Source: JBIYSM02 sp044759095 (lineage in GTDB: Bacteria; Bacillota; Bacilli; Brevibacillales; Brevibacillaceae). Taken from it: a DNA stretch of 64,000 nt. The translations under genes were made by a program, and so were the position numbers. Within the stretch, counting starts at the first letter, position 1, and each line of letters starts with the position of its first letter. The stretch lies in the NCBI RefSeq assembly GCF_044759095.2, contig NZ_JBIYSM020000010.1:1-64000 (forward strand), written 5' to 3'. The notes beneath the pieces are model-generated. The model was not told the origin of the DNA. It made no database searches and saw only the letters and a program-made list of their open reading frames with translations. This document shows, piece by piece, positions 33,939 through 42,948 of the stretch.

Positions 33939-34973
33939 GTGCAAACTCGATTACAGGAAATGAAAGAGACAGCCATCGAGCAGATCAGGCAGGCCGCTGA
34001 CGCTCAGCAGCTGCAGGACCTGCGGGTCAAGTACCTGGGGAAAAAGGGGGAGCTGACGGAACTGCTGCGCGGCATGGGCAGTCTGTCCGCGGAGGAGCGT
34101 CCGGTTGTCGGGCAGCTGGTCAACGAAGTGCGTGGAGCGCTGGAAGCGGCTTTTGCCGCGAAACAAGACGAGCTGGAGCAAGCCCTGCTGTCGGCCAAAC
34201 TGGCTTCCCAAAGCATTGACGTGACGCTGCCAGGACGTCCGATACCGACGGGAACGATGCATCCGCTCTCCCGTATTATCGAAGAATTGGAAGACATTTT
34301 TATCGGTCTCGGCTTTGAGATCGCAGAAGGACCTGAGGTGGAGCTGGACCACTTCAACTTCGAGATGCTCAACCTTCCGAAGGACCACCCGGCCCGCGAC
34401 ATGCAGGACTCCTTCTACATCACGGACGAAATTCTGATGCGGACCCACACCTCGCCGGTTCAGGCTCGCACGATGCTGAAAAAGGGAGGCAAAACGCCGG
34501 TTAAGATCATCTGTCCGGGGAAAGTATACCGCCGCGACGATGACGATGCCACACACTCCCATCAGTTTACTCAGATTGAAGGGCTGGTGGTGGACAAAGG
34601 GATTGGCATGAGCGATTTGAAAGGCACTTTGTTGTCGTTCGCACGTCAGATGTTCGGGGAAAACCAGCAGATTCGTCTGCGCCCGAGCTTTTTCCCGTTC
34701 ACCGAGCCGAGCGCAGAGGTGGACCTCCAGTGCTTCAACTGTGGCGGCTCCGGCTGCCGCGTCTGCAAACACACCGGCTGGATTGAAATTCTCGGCTCGG
34801 GTATGGTTCATCCGCGCGTGCTGGAAATGGCCGGCTACGACCCGCAGGAAGTGAGCGGGTTCGCCTTCGGGATGGGTGTGGAGCGTATCGCCATGCTCAA
34901 GTACGGCGTGGAGGACATTCGCCATTTCTATACCAACGACGTGCGCTTCCTGCGCCAGTTCAACCGAGGCTAG
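33939..34973 (+). CDS. pheS: Phenylalanyl-tRNA synthetase, alpha subunit
   Basis: 344 residues. An N-terminal coiled coil is followed by the catalytic core with MHPLSRIIEELEDIFIGLGFEIAEGPE, RTHTSPVQARTM, the motif 2 region and motif 3 GFAFGMGVERIAMLKYG. With PheT it forms the heterotetramer charging tRNA-Phe. The start is GTG at 33939, 9 bases after AAAGGAG; the frame is open back into the T-box terminator, which is not coding. Confidence 0.97.
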   Translation: MQTRLQEMKETAIEQIRQAADAQQLQDLRVKYLGKKGELTELLRGMGSLSAEERPVVGQLVNEVRGALEAAFAAKQDELEQALLSAKLASQSIDVTLPGRPIPTGTMHPLSRIIEELEDIFIGLGFEIAEGPEVELDHFNFEMLNLPKDHPARDMQDSFYITDEILMRTHTSPVQARTMLKKGGKTPVKIICPGKVYRRDDDDATHSHQFTQIEGLVVDKGIGMSDLKGTLLSFARQMFGENQQIRLRPSFFPFTEPSAEVDLQCFNCGGSGCRVCKHTGWIEILGSGMVHPRVLEMAGYDPQEVSGFAFGMGVERIAMLKYGVEDIRHFYTNDVRFLRQFNRG

Positions 34974-34988
34974 AGAGGAGAGAAACTT

Positions 34989-37412
34989 ATGAAAGTATCG
35001 TATCAATGGCTATCCGAATACGTTGATTTGTCCGATATAACCCCGCAGGAGCTGGCGGAAAGGCTCACTCGTAGCGGGATTGAAGTAGAAGCGGTGGAAC
35101 CGCGCAACAACGGAGTTTCCAATGTGGTTGTCGGCTACGTCAAAGAACGCAGCAAGCACCCGGACGCGGATCGTCTGAGCGTGTGCATCGTGGACGCCGG
35201 CCAGGGTGAGGACCTGCAGATCGTCTGCGGCGCTCCCAACGTCGCTGCGGGGCAAAAGGTTCCGGTGGCGCTGATCGGAGCGAAGCTGCCCGGTGATCTT
35301 CACATCAAGCGCTCCAAATTGCGCGGAGTAGAATCACAGGGCATGATCTGCTCGGCAAAAGAACTTGGCTTAAACGACAAGCTGCTGGCCAAGGACCAGC
35401 AGGAAGGCATCATGGTTCTGCCAGAAGAAGCGGAAGTGGGGATGGATGCCGTTTCGTATCTGGGATTGGACGACTATGTGTTGGAGCTTGGCTTGACCCC
35501 AAACCGTTCTGACTGCCTCAGCATGCTGGGTGTAGCCTATGAAGTAGCGGCTATCCTCGGCCGCGAAGTGATTTTGCCGGAAGCGCAGGTGGTGGAAAAC
35601 GGCGGAGACAACCCCGTGACCGTAGAAATTGAAGCGCGTGATCACTGCTACCAGTATGTCGGTCGGCACTTCACCAACGCCCGGATTGGAAGCTCGCCGC
35701 AATGGATGAAAAACCGCCTGATGGCAGCCGGGATTCGTCCGATCAACAACGTGGTGGATGTAACCAACTACGTTCTGCTGGAATACGGACAGCCGCTGCA
35801 CGCATTTGATGCCACGCAGGTGAAAGACCGCTCCATCGTCGTCCGTCTGGCTGAACCCGGGGAGACGATCGTCACGCTTGACGACCAGGAACGCAAACTG
35901 GATGACCAGACCATGCTGATCGCCGACCGTGAAAAAGGACTGGCCATTGCCGGCATCATGGGCGGGGCCAATTCGGAAATCACTTCGGATACAACCGAGA
36001 TCATCCTGGAATCGGCCTATTTTACACCGCAATCCATTCGCCGTTCCTCCCGCGCCCTCGGGATGAGAACGGAAGGCTGCGTCCGCTGGGAAAAAGGCGT
36101 CGATCAATCCCGCGTCAAGCTGGCCGCCGAACGGGCCGCTGCACTGATTCAACAGCTCTCTGGCGCGTCCGTCTCCCGCGGGATCGCCAACGCGATCGTC
36201 CAACAGGCGAAGCCTGCTGTCGTAACGATCCCTCTGGAAAAAATCAATCATCATCTGGGGACTTCCCTGACCGTTGCAGACGTCTCTGCGATTTTTGACA
36301 GGCTGCAGTTCCCCTACGAATTGAAGGGTGAGACCTGGACCGTTACCGTGCCCACTCGCCGCGGAGACATAACGCTGCCGGAGGATCTGGTGGAAGAGGT
36401 AGCCAGACTCTACGGTTACGACAACATCCCGACCACCCTGCCAAGCGGTTCGACCACGCAAGGCAAGCTGACCCGGGAGCAGCAGCTGCGCCGCAGCATT
36501 CGTCACCACCTGATCGGAGCAGGCCTTTGTGAAGCCATTTCCTACGCACTCGTCCATCCGGAACGCGTGGATGACGTGGCCGGTCTGCATCAGCAAGAGA
36601 CTCATCCAATCCCGCTGGCCATGCCGATGAGTGAAGAGCACAGCGTCCTTAGAACCAGCCTGATTCCGAGTCTCCTGGAAACAGTGGCTTACAATAAAAA
36701 CCGTCAAAACCACGACGTCGCCATCTTCGAACTGGGTCACGTCTTCCTGAGCGGAGAGAAAAAACTGACGAAACTGCCGGAAGAGCGGCTGTACGTCGCC
36801 GGAGCGGTCACCGGCCAGTGGCTGCCGCAGAACTGGATGGGGTCTCGCCAGCCGGTTGATTTCTATCTCGTGAAGGGATTGGTCGAATCACTGTTGAACC
36901 GTCTGGGCATCGAGGGCACCGAGTACAAGGCAGCTTCGGATTTGGCGGGCATGCATCCAGGCCGTACGGCAGAAGTTTGGGCCGGCGGACGGCGTCTCGG
37001 TTACCTCGGACAGATTCACCCGGCGACAGAAAAAGCGTATGACCTGAGCGAAACCTACGTCTTCCAGTTTGACGTGGCTGAACTGGTGGAGGAGGCAACT
37101 GAACGAGGCCTCTACAATCCGCTGCCGAAGTTCCCGGCTGTTACCCGTGACCTCGCGCTCGTCGTCGATCGCGCAGTGCCGGCTGCAGCTTTGGAAAGCG
37201 TGATTCGCCAGACGGCAGGTGAACTGCTCGAATCCCTTACGCTGTTTGATGTGTATACGGGCGAGCGCATCGCCGCCGACAAGAAAAGCATGGCCTTCTC
37301 GCTCGTCTACCGCCATCCAGAGCGAACGCTGCAGGACGAAGAAATCCAGCAGGTCACCCAGGCGGTGATCCAGGCGCTGAAGGAACAGACCGGCGCCGAA
37401 CTGCGAATGTAG
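34989..37412 (+). CDS. pheT: Phenylalanyl-tRNA synthetase, beta subunit
   Basis: 807 residues. In order: tRNA-binding domain (about 40-150), B3/B4 editing domain (PNRSDCLSMLGVAYEVA; NNVVDVTNYVLLEYGQPLHAFD), B5 domain, core-like domain (SYALVHPERV; HSVLRTSLIPSLL) and ferredoxin-fold anticodon-binding domain at the C-terminus (FPAVTRDLALVVD). Full length. AGAGGAGAG lies before the ATG, and pheS ends 15 bases upstream. Confidence 0.97.
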   Translation: MKVSYQWLSEYVDLSDITPQELAERLTRSGIEVEAVEPRNNGVSNVVVGYVKERSKHPDADRLSVCIVDAGQGEDLQIVCGAPNVAAGQKVPVALIGAKLPGDLHIKRSKLRGVESQGMICSAKELGLNDKLLAKDQQEGIMVLPEEAEVGMDAVSYLGLDDYVLELGLTPNRSDCLSMLGVAYEVAAILGREVILPEAQVVENGGDNPVTVEIEARDHCYQYVGRHFTNARIGSSPQWMKNRLMAAGIRPINNVVDVTNYVLLEYGQPLHAFDATQVKDRSIVVRLAEPGETIVTLDDQERKLDDQTMLIADREKGLAIAGIMGGANSEITSDTTEIILESAYFTPQSIRRSSRALGMRTEGCVRWEKGVDQSRVKLAAERAAALIQQLSGASVSRGIANAIVQQAKPAVVTIPLEKINHHLGTSLTVADVSAIFDRLQFPYELKGETWTVTVPTRRGDITLPEDLVEEVARLYGYDNIPTTLPSGSTTQGKLTREQQLRRSIRHHLIGAGLCEAISYALVHPERVDDVAGLHQQETHPIPLAMPMSEEHSVLRTSLIPSLLETVAYNKNRQNHDVAIFELGHVFLSGEKKLTKLPEERLYVAGAVTGQWLPQNWMGSRQPVDFYLVKGLVESLLNRLGIEGTEYKAASDLAGMHPGRTAEVWAGGRRLGYLGQIHPATEKAYDLSETYVFQFDVAELVEEATERGLYNPLPKFPAVTRDLALVVDRAVPAAALESVIRQTAGELLESLTLFDVYTGERIAADKKSMAFSLVYRHPERTLQDEEIQQVTQAVIQALKEQTGAELRM

Positions 37413-37519
37413 GGAGAATCTTGACGGAATCTGACATTTTCAGTAACCTAAAAAAGATACAGTATAGGATGTTTACACACCGATCTGAAGCAGGGTAGTC
37501 GCAGAAGGAGGAAGCCTTC

Positions 37520-37789
37520 GTGCAAGGGGACGGAAAAAATCGCCTGACAGTAGATATTTATGGTCAACAATACCGGCTGAGCGGCAAGGCCAGCATTAAC
37601 CACATGCGCATGGTTGCCGGTTACGTCGACGACAAGATGAGTGAGATCGGAAAGGGCAACCATCGGTTGGACACCGCCAAAATCGCCGTATTAACCGCTG
37701 TCAACATCGCTGACGAATACTTCCGCCTGCGACAGGAATACGAAGAGTTGCTGAAGATTCTCCAGGACGACGCAATGGAGAAAAAATAA
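37520..37789 (+). CDS. zapA: Cell division protein ZapA
   Basis: 89 residues. The ZapA N-terminal domain (LTVDIYGQQYRLSGKASINHMRMVAGYVDDKM) is followed by a coiled-coil C-terminus (NIADEYFRLRQEYEELLKIL). It cross-links FtsZ filaments at the division site. GTG start at 37520 with AAGGAGGAAG upstream. In Bacillus, rnhC lies between pheT and zapA; here it is absent. Confidence 0.9.
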   Translation: MQGDGKNRLTVDIYGQQYRLSGKASINHMRMVAGYVDDKMSEIGKGNHRLDTAKIAVLTAVNIADEYFRLRQEYEELLKILQDDAMEKK

Positions 37790-37797
37790 ACCGCAGT

Positions 37798-37831
37798 GAA
37801 AAAAAGAGGGGCTCTACGCCTCTCTTTTCCC
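37798..37831 (+). terminator. Terminator after zapA
   Basis: AAAAAAAGAGGGG-CTCTACG-CCTCTCTTTTCCC: stem AAAGAGGG/CCTCTCTTT followed by a short T-run. Confidence 0.75.
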
Positions 37832-37865
37832 ATTGACGAGTGACTTGGAAAGGGGGAGCACGACG

Positions 37866-38735
37866 ATGACGTTCACCAAAGAGCAGCTTGCAGAAAACGC
37901 GAGTCGACTGTCCGTACAGGAAAAAAACGAAAAGCTGGGCCGCATTTTGCGTGAAATGGGAACAGCACTGATCGCCTTCTCAGGAGGGGTGGACAGCACC
38001 TTTTTGCTTGCTCGGGCCGTCCAGGAGCTGGGGGATCAAGCGATTGCCGTTACGGCTGCTTCTGAAACGTTTCCGACGAGGGAGTTTGAAGCGGCCAAAC
38101 ACCTGGCCAATCAGCTCAAGGCCCGGTTTGTCACAACGGAAATTCGCGAGATGGAAAACCCCAATTTTGTCGCCAATCCGGTCAACCGCTGCTTTTACTG
38201 CAAAGACGGACTGTATGAACACCTCGGTCAGCTGGCGAAAGCAAACGAATGGAATGCCGTGATTTGTGACGGAGCCAATATGGACGATTTGGGCGATTAT
38301 CGACCGGGCCGAATCGCTGCCGCAGAACGCGGAGTGCGCAGCCCCCTGCAGGAAGCCGGCTTCTACAAAGAGGAGATCCGCCAGCTGTCTAAAGAGATGG
38401 GATTGTCCACGTGGAACAAGCCGTCGTTTGCCTGCCTGTCGTCAAGAATCCCGTACGGGTCGGAAATTACCCTGCAAAAGATCGATCAAATCGACCGCGC
38501 TGAGGGCTACCTCTTGCATCTCGGCTTTCACCAGGTGCGCGTGCGACACCACGATACCATCGCCCGCATTGAAGTAAGCCCGGAAGATTTTGCCCGGGTC
38601 GTGGCGCATCATGCCGAGATCAACGCTGCGCTGCAGGAGATCGGATTCAAGTACGTAACGCTTGACCTGTTCGGGTACCAGACAGGCAGCATGAACGCCG
38701 TGCTCGGAGCGGAAGTGAAGGCGAACCATGGCTGA
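37866..38735 (+). CDS. larE: ATP-dependent sacrificial sulfur transferase LarE
   Basis: 289 residues of the PP-loop (N-type ATP pyrophosphatase) family: AFSGGVDSTFLLARAV near residue 34, NRCFYCKDGLY, ICDGANMDDLGDYRPG, and WNKPSFACLSSRIPYG, whose Cys corresponds to the sacrificial cysteine of LarE. It puts sulfur into the pyridinium dicarboxylate precursor of the nickel-pincer nucleotide. The ATG at 37866 follows AAGGGGGAG. It overlaps larB by 8 bases. Confidence 0.94.
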   Translation: MTFTKEQLAENASRLSVQEKNEKLGRILREMGTALIAFSGGVDSTFLLARAVQELGDQAIAVTAASETFPTREFEAAKHLANQLKARFVTTEIREMENPNFVANPVNRCFYCKDGLYEHLGQLAKANEWNAVICDGANMDDLGDYRPGRIAAAERGVRSPLQEAGFYKEEIRQLSKEMGLSTWNKPSFACLSSRIPYGSEITLQKIDQIDRAEGYLLHLGFHQVRVRHHDTIARIEVSPEDFARVVAHHAEINAALQEIGFKYVTLDLFGYQTGSMNAVLGAEVKANHG

Positions 38736-39477
38736 CGTGAAGGAAGTTCTGCGAATGGTTCAGGAAGGAACCATCAGCATGGAGGAAGCGGAAGAACTGC
38801 TGCAGTCGGTCAGCCGGCTGGAGTACGCAACGCTGGACCTTGACCGCAGGCTGCGTACCGGTTTTCCCGAAGTGGTATACGCGGCAGGAAAGACTGCTGA
38901 ACAACTGACCGGTATCTTTTCCAGATTGATGGCCCATCAGGACATCGTATTGGCGACGCGAGTATCCGCTGAGCAGGCTCAGCATGTGACGAAAACCCTT
39001 CCAGGTGTCAGCTACGTTGCCGATGCCAATCTGCTGTACTGGAGTGCAAGGCCGCTTGTGCCCGTGCGTGACGGGTACGTCGCCGTCGTCGCTGCTGGCA
39101 CGTCTGACTGGGCGGTGGCGCAGGAGGCCGCCTGGACGGTTCGCTGTTTCGGAAGCGAAGCGCGTGTCATCGCAGACGTAGGGGTAGCCGGCATTCACCG
39201 GCTGTTTCACCGCCTTGAGGAAATACGCGGGGCTGCGGTCATCATCTGCATAGCAGGCATGGAGGGAGCGCTCGCCAGCGTCGTGGCAGGACTGGTTGAC
39301 AAGCCGGTGATTGCGGTTCCCACCAGTGTCGGGTACGGCGCCAACTTCGGCGGGGTCTCGGCGCTATTGACCATGTTGAACTCGTGTGCGAACGGAGTAG
39401 CCGTGGTGAATATCGACAACGGCTTCGGGGCAGGGTATATGGCGGGCATGATCCACCGGCAGATCGCCGGAGAATAA
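38728..39477 (+). CDS. larB: Nickel-pincer cofactor biosynthesis protein LarB
   Basis: 249 residues with the AIR-carboxylase (PurE-like) fold: VAVVAAGTSDWAVAQEAAWT, DVGVAGIHRLF, IICIAGMEGALASVVAGLVDKPVIAVPTSVGYGANFGG. LarB carboxylates and hydrolyses NaAD, the first step of the nickel-pincer nucleotide route. It is translationally coupled to larE. The nickel-inserting protein LarC and a LarA racemase are not in the window, and the unit ends in a terminator. Confidence 0.93.
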   Translation: MADVKEVLRMVQEGTISMEEAEELLQSVSRLEYATLDLDRRLRTGFPEVVYAAGKTAEQLTGIFSRLMAHQDIVLATRVSAEQAQHVTKTLPGVSYVADANLLYWSARPLVPVRDGYVAVVAAGTSDWAVAQEAAWTVRCFGSEARVIADVGVAGIHRLFHRLEEIRGAAVIICIAGMEGALASVVAGLVDKPVIAVPTSVGYGANFGGVSALLTMLNSCANGVAVVNIDNGFGAGYMAGMIHRQIAGE

Positions 39478-39482
39478 TGAAA

Positions 39483-39514
39483 AGAGCCAACCATTGGGAT
39501 CGGGTTGGCTCAAT
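39483..39514 (+). terminator. Terminator-like stem after larEB
   Basis: AGAGCCAACC-ATTGGGATC-GGGTTGGCTC, a 10-bp stem directly fused to repeat copy D, whose own stem ends in a T-run. Confidence 0.7.
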
Positions 39515-39572
39515 AAGAATTATGGGGCCCCGCCCGGCGAAGCGTTAGCTAATGCCGGGTGGGTTTTCTTAA
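39511..39572 (+). repeat. Dispersed intergenic repeat, copy D (internally deleted)
   Basis: Begins AATAAGAATTA, then jumps directly to GGGGCCCCG, so the central GGACATCC ... GTGTTC block is missing. It retains the terminal hairpin CCCGCCCGGC/GCCGGGTGGG around GAAGCGTTAGCTAAT and the end GGTTTTCTTAA. It sits between the larB terminator and the convergent holin-like gene. Confidence 0.8.
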
Positions 39573-39576
39573 GTCG

Positions 39577-39963
39577 TTATTTGTTGTCGGCATTGCCGCG
39601 ATTGTTGCCGCCATCGCCGCCGCCAAAAGCCATCGTACCCTTGATGGGAATAAACAGGTCGATAATCCCGATTACCAACGCGGCGAGCAGCGCGCCCAGA
39701 ATGGTTGCTCGGAAGCCAGCAACGAGGAACTGCGTGAGCCAAATGACCACAGCACTGACCAGAAAGCCGACGATGCCGCGGTTGTAGGGAGAGATTCGAT
39801 CACCAAACATCAATTCGATCACCCAACCCAGCAAGGCAATGACCACGGCTGCAAGAATGGCAGGCCAGAAGCCGTTCACACTGAAGCCCGGTACCAAAAA
39901 GCCGACAAACATCAGGACTAAGGCAGCGACGACAAATCGAATCACATGGCGTAATATTGTCAT
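39577..39963 (-). CDS. Phage-holin-family-4-like small membrane protein
   Basis: 128 residues. Four hydrophobic segments (FVVAALVLMFVGFLVPGFSV, FWPAILAAVVIALLGWVIELMFG, GIVGFLVSAVVIWLTQFLVAGF, ILGALLAALVIGIIDLFIP) match the superfamily of YvlD/holin-4-like proteins; the end is Gly/Asn-rich. Despite the family name there is no phage context. AAAGGAGG lies 7 bases before the ATG at 39963; an upstream in-frame ATG at 40041 lacks such a site. Confidence 0.8.
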   Translation of the reverse strand: MTILRHVIRFVVAALVLMFVGFLVPGFSVNGFWPAILAAVVIALLGWVIELMFGDRISPYNRGIVGFLVSAVVIWLTQFLVAGFRATILGALLAALVIGIIDLFIPIKGTMAFGGGDGGNNRGNADNK

Positions 39964-40050
39964 GGAAATCCTCCTTTTGGTATCAATGTGTTCATTTTCA
40001 GTGTGTCTTATCCGCACGGGAAGTATGCTGATTGATGACATGTAAAATTA

Positions 40051-40078
40051 TTCTTCACCGGTTGCGGCATGTTATAAT
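40051..40078 (+). promoter_or_regulatory. Promoter of mutS2
   Basis: Extended -10 TGTTATAAT (40070-40078) with a weak -35 (TTCTTC, 40051-40056, 16-base spacer), 33 bases before the start codon. Confidence 0.6.
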
Positions 40079-40110
40079 AACAGGAATGACGTTTTATTCT
40101 GGAGGGTATT

Positions 40111-42465
40111 GTGGAACAACGGGTGCTGAAGACCTTGGAGTATGACAAAATCGTCTCCCTTTTGGTGGAGAAGGCCGCGTCGACATTCGGAAAAGAAAAG
40201 GCAGGGAACCTTTTTCCCTTTACAAACATAGACGAGGTACGCATTGCCCAGCAGGCGACGTTTGAAGGAGCGACGGTGCTGCGGTTGAAAGGCAGTGTTC
40301 CGCTTGGCGGCATTCGCGACATCCGCGGTCCGATTCAGCGGGCCCGATTGGGATCGATGCTGTCACCCATGGAACTGTTGGACATTGCCAGTACCGTATT
40401 TGCCGGTCGTCGCCTGCGCACGTTTTTGTTGGACGTGTGTGAAGATCAGGAACTTCCGCTGCTTCGCTTTCAGGCGGAGCGGATCGAAGGACTGCGCGAT
40501 CTGGAGACGGAAATCAAACGCTGCGTGGACGAAAACGGAGACATACTGGACGGGGCCAGCATGGAGCTGCGTCAGGTTCGCCAGGAGATCCGTCAGCTGG
40601 AAGCCCGCATTCGCGAAAAGCTGGATCAAATGACTCGCTCTTCCTCGTATCAAAAGATGCTGATGGAAAATATCGTCACGATCCGCGGTGATCGCTTTGT
40701 GATTCCCGTGAAGCAAGAGTACCGTCACGTGTTTGGCGGAATCGTACACGACCAGTCTGCCTCGGGGGCGACGCTGTTCATTGAGCCAGAAGTAATCGTC
40801 TCCCTGAACAACAAGCTTCGAGAGCTTCGTCTGCGCGAGGAGAGGGAAGTGGAACGCATCCTCTACGATTTGACCGAGAAGGTTTCGGTTCACGTCGACG
40901 AGCTGAAGGAAAACATCGACGCGCTGGCGGAGCTGGACTTTCTATTTGCAAAGGCACAGCTTGCCTACAGCATGAAGGCAGTTGCGCCCAAACTGAATGA
41001 TCGCGGGTACATTCGCCTGAAAAAAGCCCGTCATCCGCTGATTGCACATGAGGTGGTGGTTCCGATAGACGTGGAACTCGGCGGAAGCTACCGGGCGATC
41101 GTGGTTACCGGTCCCAACACCGGCGGGAAGACCGTCTCGTTGAAAACGATTGGATTGCTTTCCCTGATGGCGATGTCCGGGCTGCAGATTCCGGCGGAAG
41201 AGGACAGCGAGATGACCGTGTTCTCCTCCGTTTTCGCCGACATTGGCGACGAGCAGTCCATCGAGCAGAGTTTGTCAACTTTTTCCAGTCATCTGACCAA
41301 CATCATTCACATTTTGGAGGAAATGGACGAGCGCAGTCTCGTGCTGTTCGACGAGCTGGGGGCGGGAACCGACCCTACGGAAGGGGCGGCGCTGGCGATG
41401 TCGATCATCGATCATGTGGTTCAGCGGGGGGCCCGACTGGTGGCCACCACTCACTACAGCGAATTGAAAGCCTACGCGTACGACCGTCCGGAAGTGATCA
41501 ACGCCAGCGTCGAATTCGACGTGGAGACGCTGCGGCCTACCTATCGCCTGCTGATTGGCGTACCGGGGCGTTCCAATGCCTTTGCCATCGCGAAGCGTCT
41601 GGGACTGCCGGCGGCTATCATTGAAACTGCCCGCGGCTCCATCAGCGAGGAGGACAATCAGGTGGAGAGCATGATTGCCTCGCTGGAGAGAAATCGCAAG
41701 ACGGCGGAGCTGGAACGGCAGACAGCGGAAGCGCTGCGAAAAGAAGCGGAAGAACTGCGCCGCCAGCTGGAGGAAGAACGCGCCCGTTTCGCGGAAGAAA
41801 AGAACCGACTGCTGGAAAAGGCGGAGGAAGAGGCGCGTATCGCCGTGCAGCTGGCCAAGGAAGAGGCTGATGCGATTATCCGCGAGCTGCGCGAGATGAT
41901 GGCAGAGGGTGTGGAAATGAAGGAACACCGCCTGATCGACGCGAAGAAGCGGCTCAACAGCGCCGTGCTGGAGCTGGAGAAGGAAAAGGTGAAAAAGCCG
42001 GCCAAGGCAGTCCGCGCCACGCAGGTAAAAGTGGGCGACGAAGTGCTGGTGACCAGCTTCGGGCAAAAGGGAACGGTGCTGGAAAAGGTTTCGGACAACG
42101 AGTTCCTGGTGCAAATCGGCATTCTGAAGATGAAAGTAAAACGGGACGACATGAACGTGTTGAAACAGGCGAACAAACAGCCTGAGGTGAGCTACACTTC
42201 GGTCAATCGAAGCCGGAATACCGTGAAAATGGAGCTCGACCTGCGGGGGTACAACGTGGAAGACGGGATTCGGGAGATTGACCAGTTCCTTGATGAAGCG
42301 CTGCTGGCCGGCCTCCACTCCGTCTCCATCATTCACGGCCACGGTACCGGCGTGCTGCGCAAAGGCGTTCACGAGTACCTGCGCCATCACCGCAATGTAA
42401 AGTCCTTTCGCCTGGGAGGCCAGGGAGAGGGCGGTGTCGGCGCCACCATCGTTGAATTGAAATAA
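40111..42465 (+). CDS. mutS2: MutS2 (endonuclease/ribosome-rescue ATPase)
   Basis: 784 residues. MutS-type core and clamp domains precede the ABC ATPase with Walker A GPNTGGKTVSLKTIG (about residue 331), signature/Walker B SLVLFDELGAGTDPTEGAALA, and ATTHYSELKAYAY. A long coiled coil follows (about 510-640, Glu/Arg-rich), then a C-terminal Smr nuclease domain (MELDLRGYNVEDG; SIIHGHGTGVLRKGVHEYL). MutS2 suppresses homologous recombination and, in Bacillus, splits collided ribosomes. The start is GTG at 40111 with GGAGGG 4 bases upstream. It is followed by a yshE-like gene as in Bacillus. Confidence 0.95.
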   Translation: MEQRVLKTLEYDKIVSLLVEKAASTFGKEKAGNLFPFTNIDEVRIAQQATFEGATVLRLKGSVPLGGIRDIRGPIQRARLGSMLSPMELLDIASTVFAGRRLRTFLLDVCEDQELPLLRFQAERIEGLRDLETEIKRCVDENGDILDGASMELRQVRQEIRQLEARIREKLDQMTRSSSYQKMLMENIVTIRGDRFVIPVKQEYRHVFGGIVHDQSASGATLFIEPEVIVSLNNKLRELRLREEREVERILYDLTEKVSVHVDELKENIDALAELDFLFAKAQLAYSMKAVAPKLNDRGYIRLKKARHPLIAHEVVVPIDVELGGSYRAIVVTGPNTGGKTVSLKTIGLLSLMAMSGLQIPAEEDSEMTVFSSVFADIGDEQSIEQSLSTFSSHLTNIIHILEEMDERSLVLFDELGAGTDPTEGAALAMSIIDHVVQRGARLVATTHYSELKAYAYDRPEVINASVEFDVETLRPTYRLLIGVPGRSNAFAIAKRLGLPAAIIETARGSISEEDNQVESMIASLERNRKTAELERQTAEALRKEAEELRRQLEEERARFAEEKNRLLEKAEEEARIAVQLAKEEADAIIRELREMMAEGVEMKEHRLIDAKKRLNSAVLELEKEKVKKPAKAVRATQVKVGDEVLVTSFGQKGTVLEKVSDNEFLVQIGILKMKVKRDDMNVLKQANKQPEVSYTSVNRSRNTVKMELDLRGYNVEDGIREIDQFLDEALLAGLHSVSIIHGHGTGVLRKGVHEYLRHHRNVKSFRLGGQGEGGVGATIVELK

Positions 42466-42499
42466 AAAAGGCGGTACTAGACCGGGGGGATCGTGCCCA

Positions 42500-42910
42500 A
42501 TGAAAACCTTGCTTGGCAATCCGTACTTTTCAACAGCTGCCTATTTTACCGTGACGGGTCTGGCCATGATCGTGTTCCTCAGCCTGTTTGAACTGGTGAC
42601 GCGCTATCGCGTCTGGCATGAGCTGAAGCGGGGAAACCTCGCTGTCGCAATGGCGACCGGGGGAAAAATATTCGGCATTGCCAACATCTTTCGCTTTTCC
42701 ATCAGCCAGAATGACTCAATCGGCCAGGCGCTGATCTGGGGAACATTTGGCTTTCTTCTGCTGCTCGTCAGCTACTTCATCTTCGAGTTTATGACCCCGA
42801 GTTACAAGGTCGACGAGGAGATCGCCCGCGACAACCGTGCCATCGGCTTTACCGCAATGGTGATTTCCGTCGGTTTTTCCTACGTGATCGGAGCCAGTTT
42901 GTCCCGCTGA
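42500..42910 (+). CDS. DUF350 membrane protein (YshE-like)
   Basis: 136 residues with four membrane segments in two DUF350 units: FTVTGLAMIVFLSLFELVTRY, then GNLAVAMATGGKIFGIANIFRFSI, FGFLLLLVSYFIFEF, and RDNRAIGFTAMVISVGFSYVIGASL. Function unknown. It follows mutS2 by 34 bases, as yshE does in Bacillus. Confidence 0.88.
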   Translation: MKTLLGNPYFSTAAYFTVTGLAMIVFLSLFELVTRYRVWHELKRGNLAVAMATGGKIFGIANIFRFSISQNDSIGQALIWGTFGFLLLLVSYFIFEFMTPSYKVDEEIARDNRAIGFTAMVISVGFSYVIGASLSR

Positions 42911-42948
42911 CAGACGGCAGCAGGCACACAGGATGGGAGGAACATCGG

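Noticed and set aside
3037..39572. GCGTTAGC in the dispersed repeats looks like the GTTRRRY core of integron attC sites
   Set aside because: No paired core sites flank a cassette, no integrase is present, and the motif sits in the loop of a terminator-like hairpin.
39577..39963. Holin-like protein as sign of a prophage
   Set aside because: No other phage genes nearby; this family is common in bacterial chromosomes under the name holin family 4.
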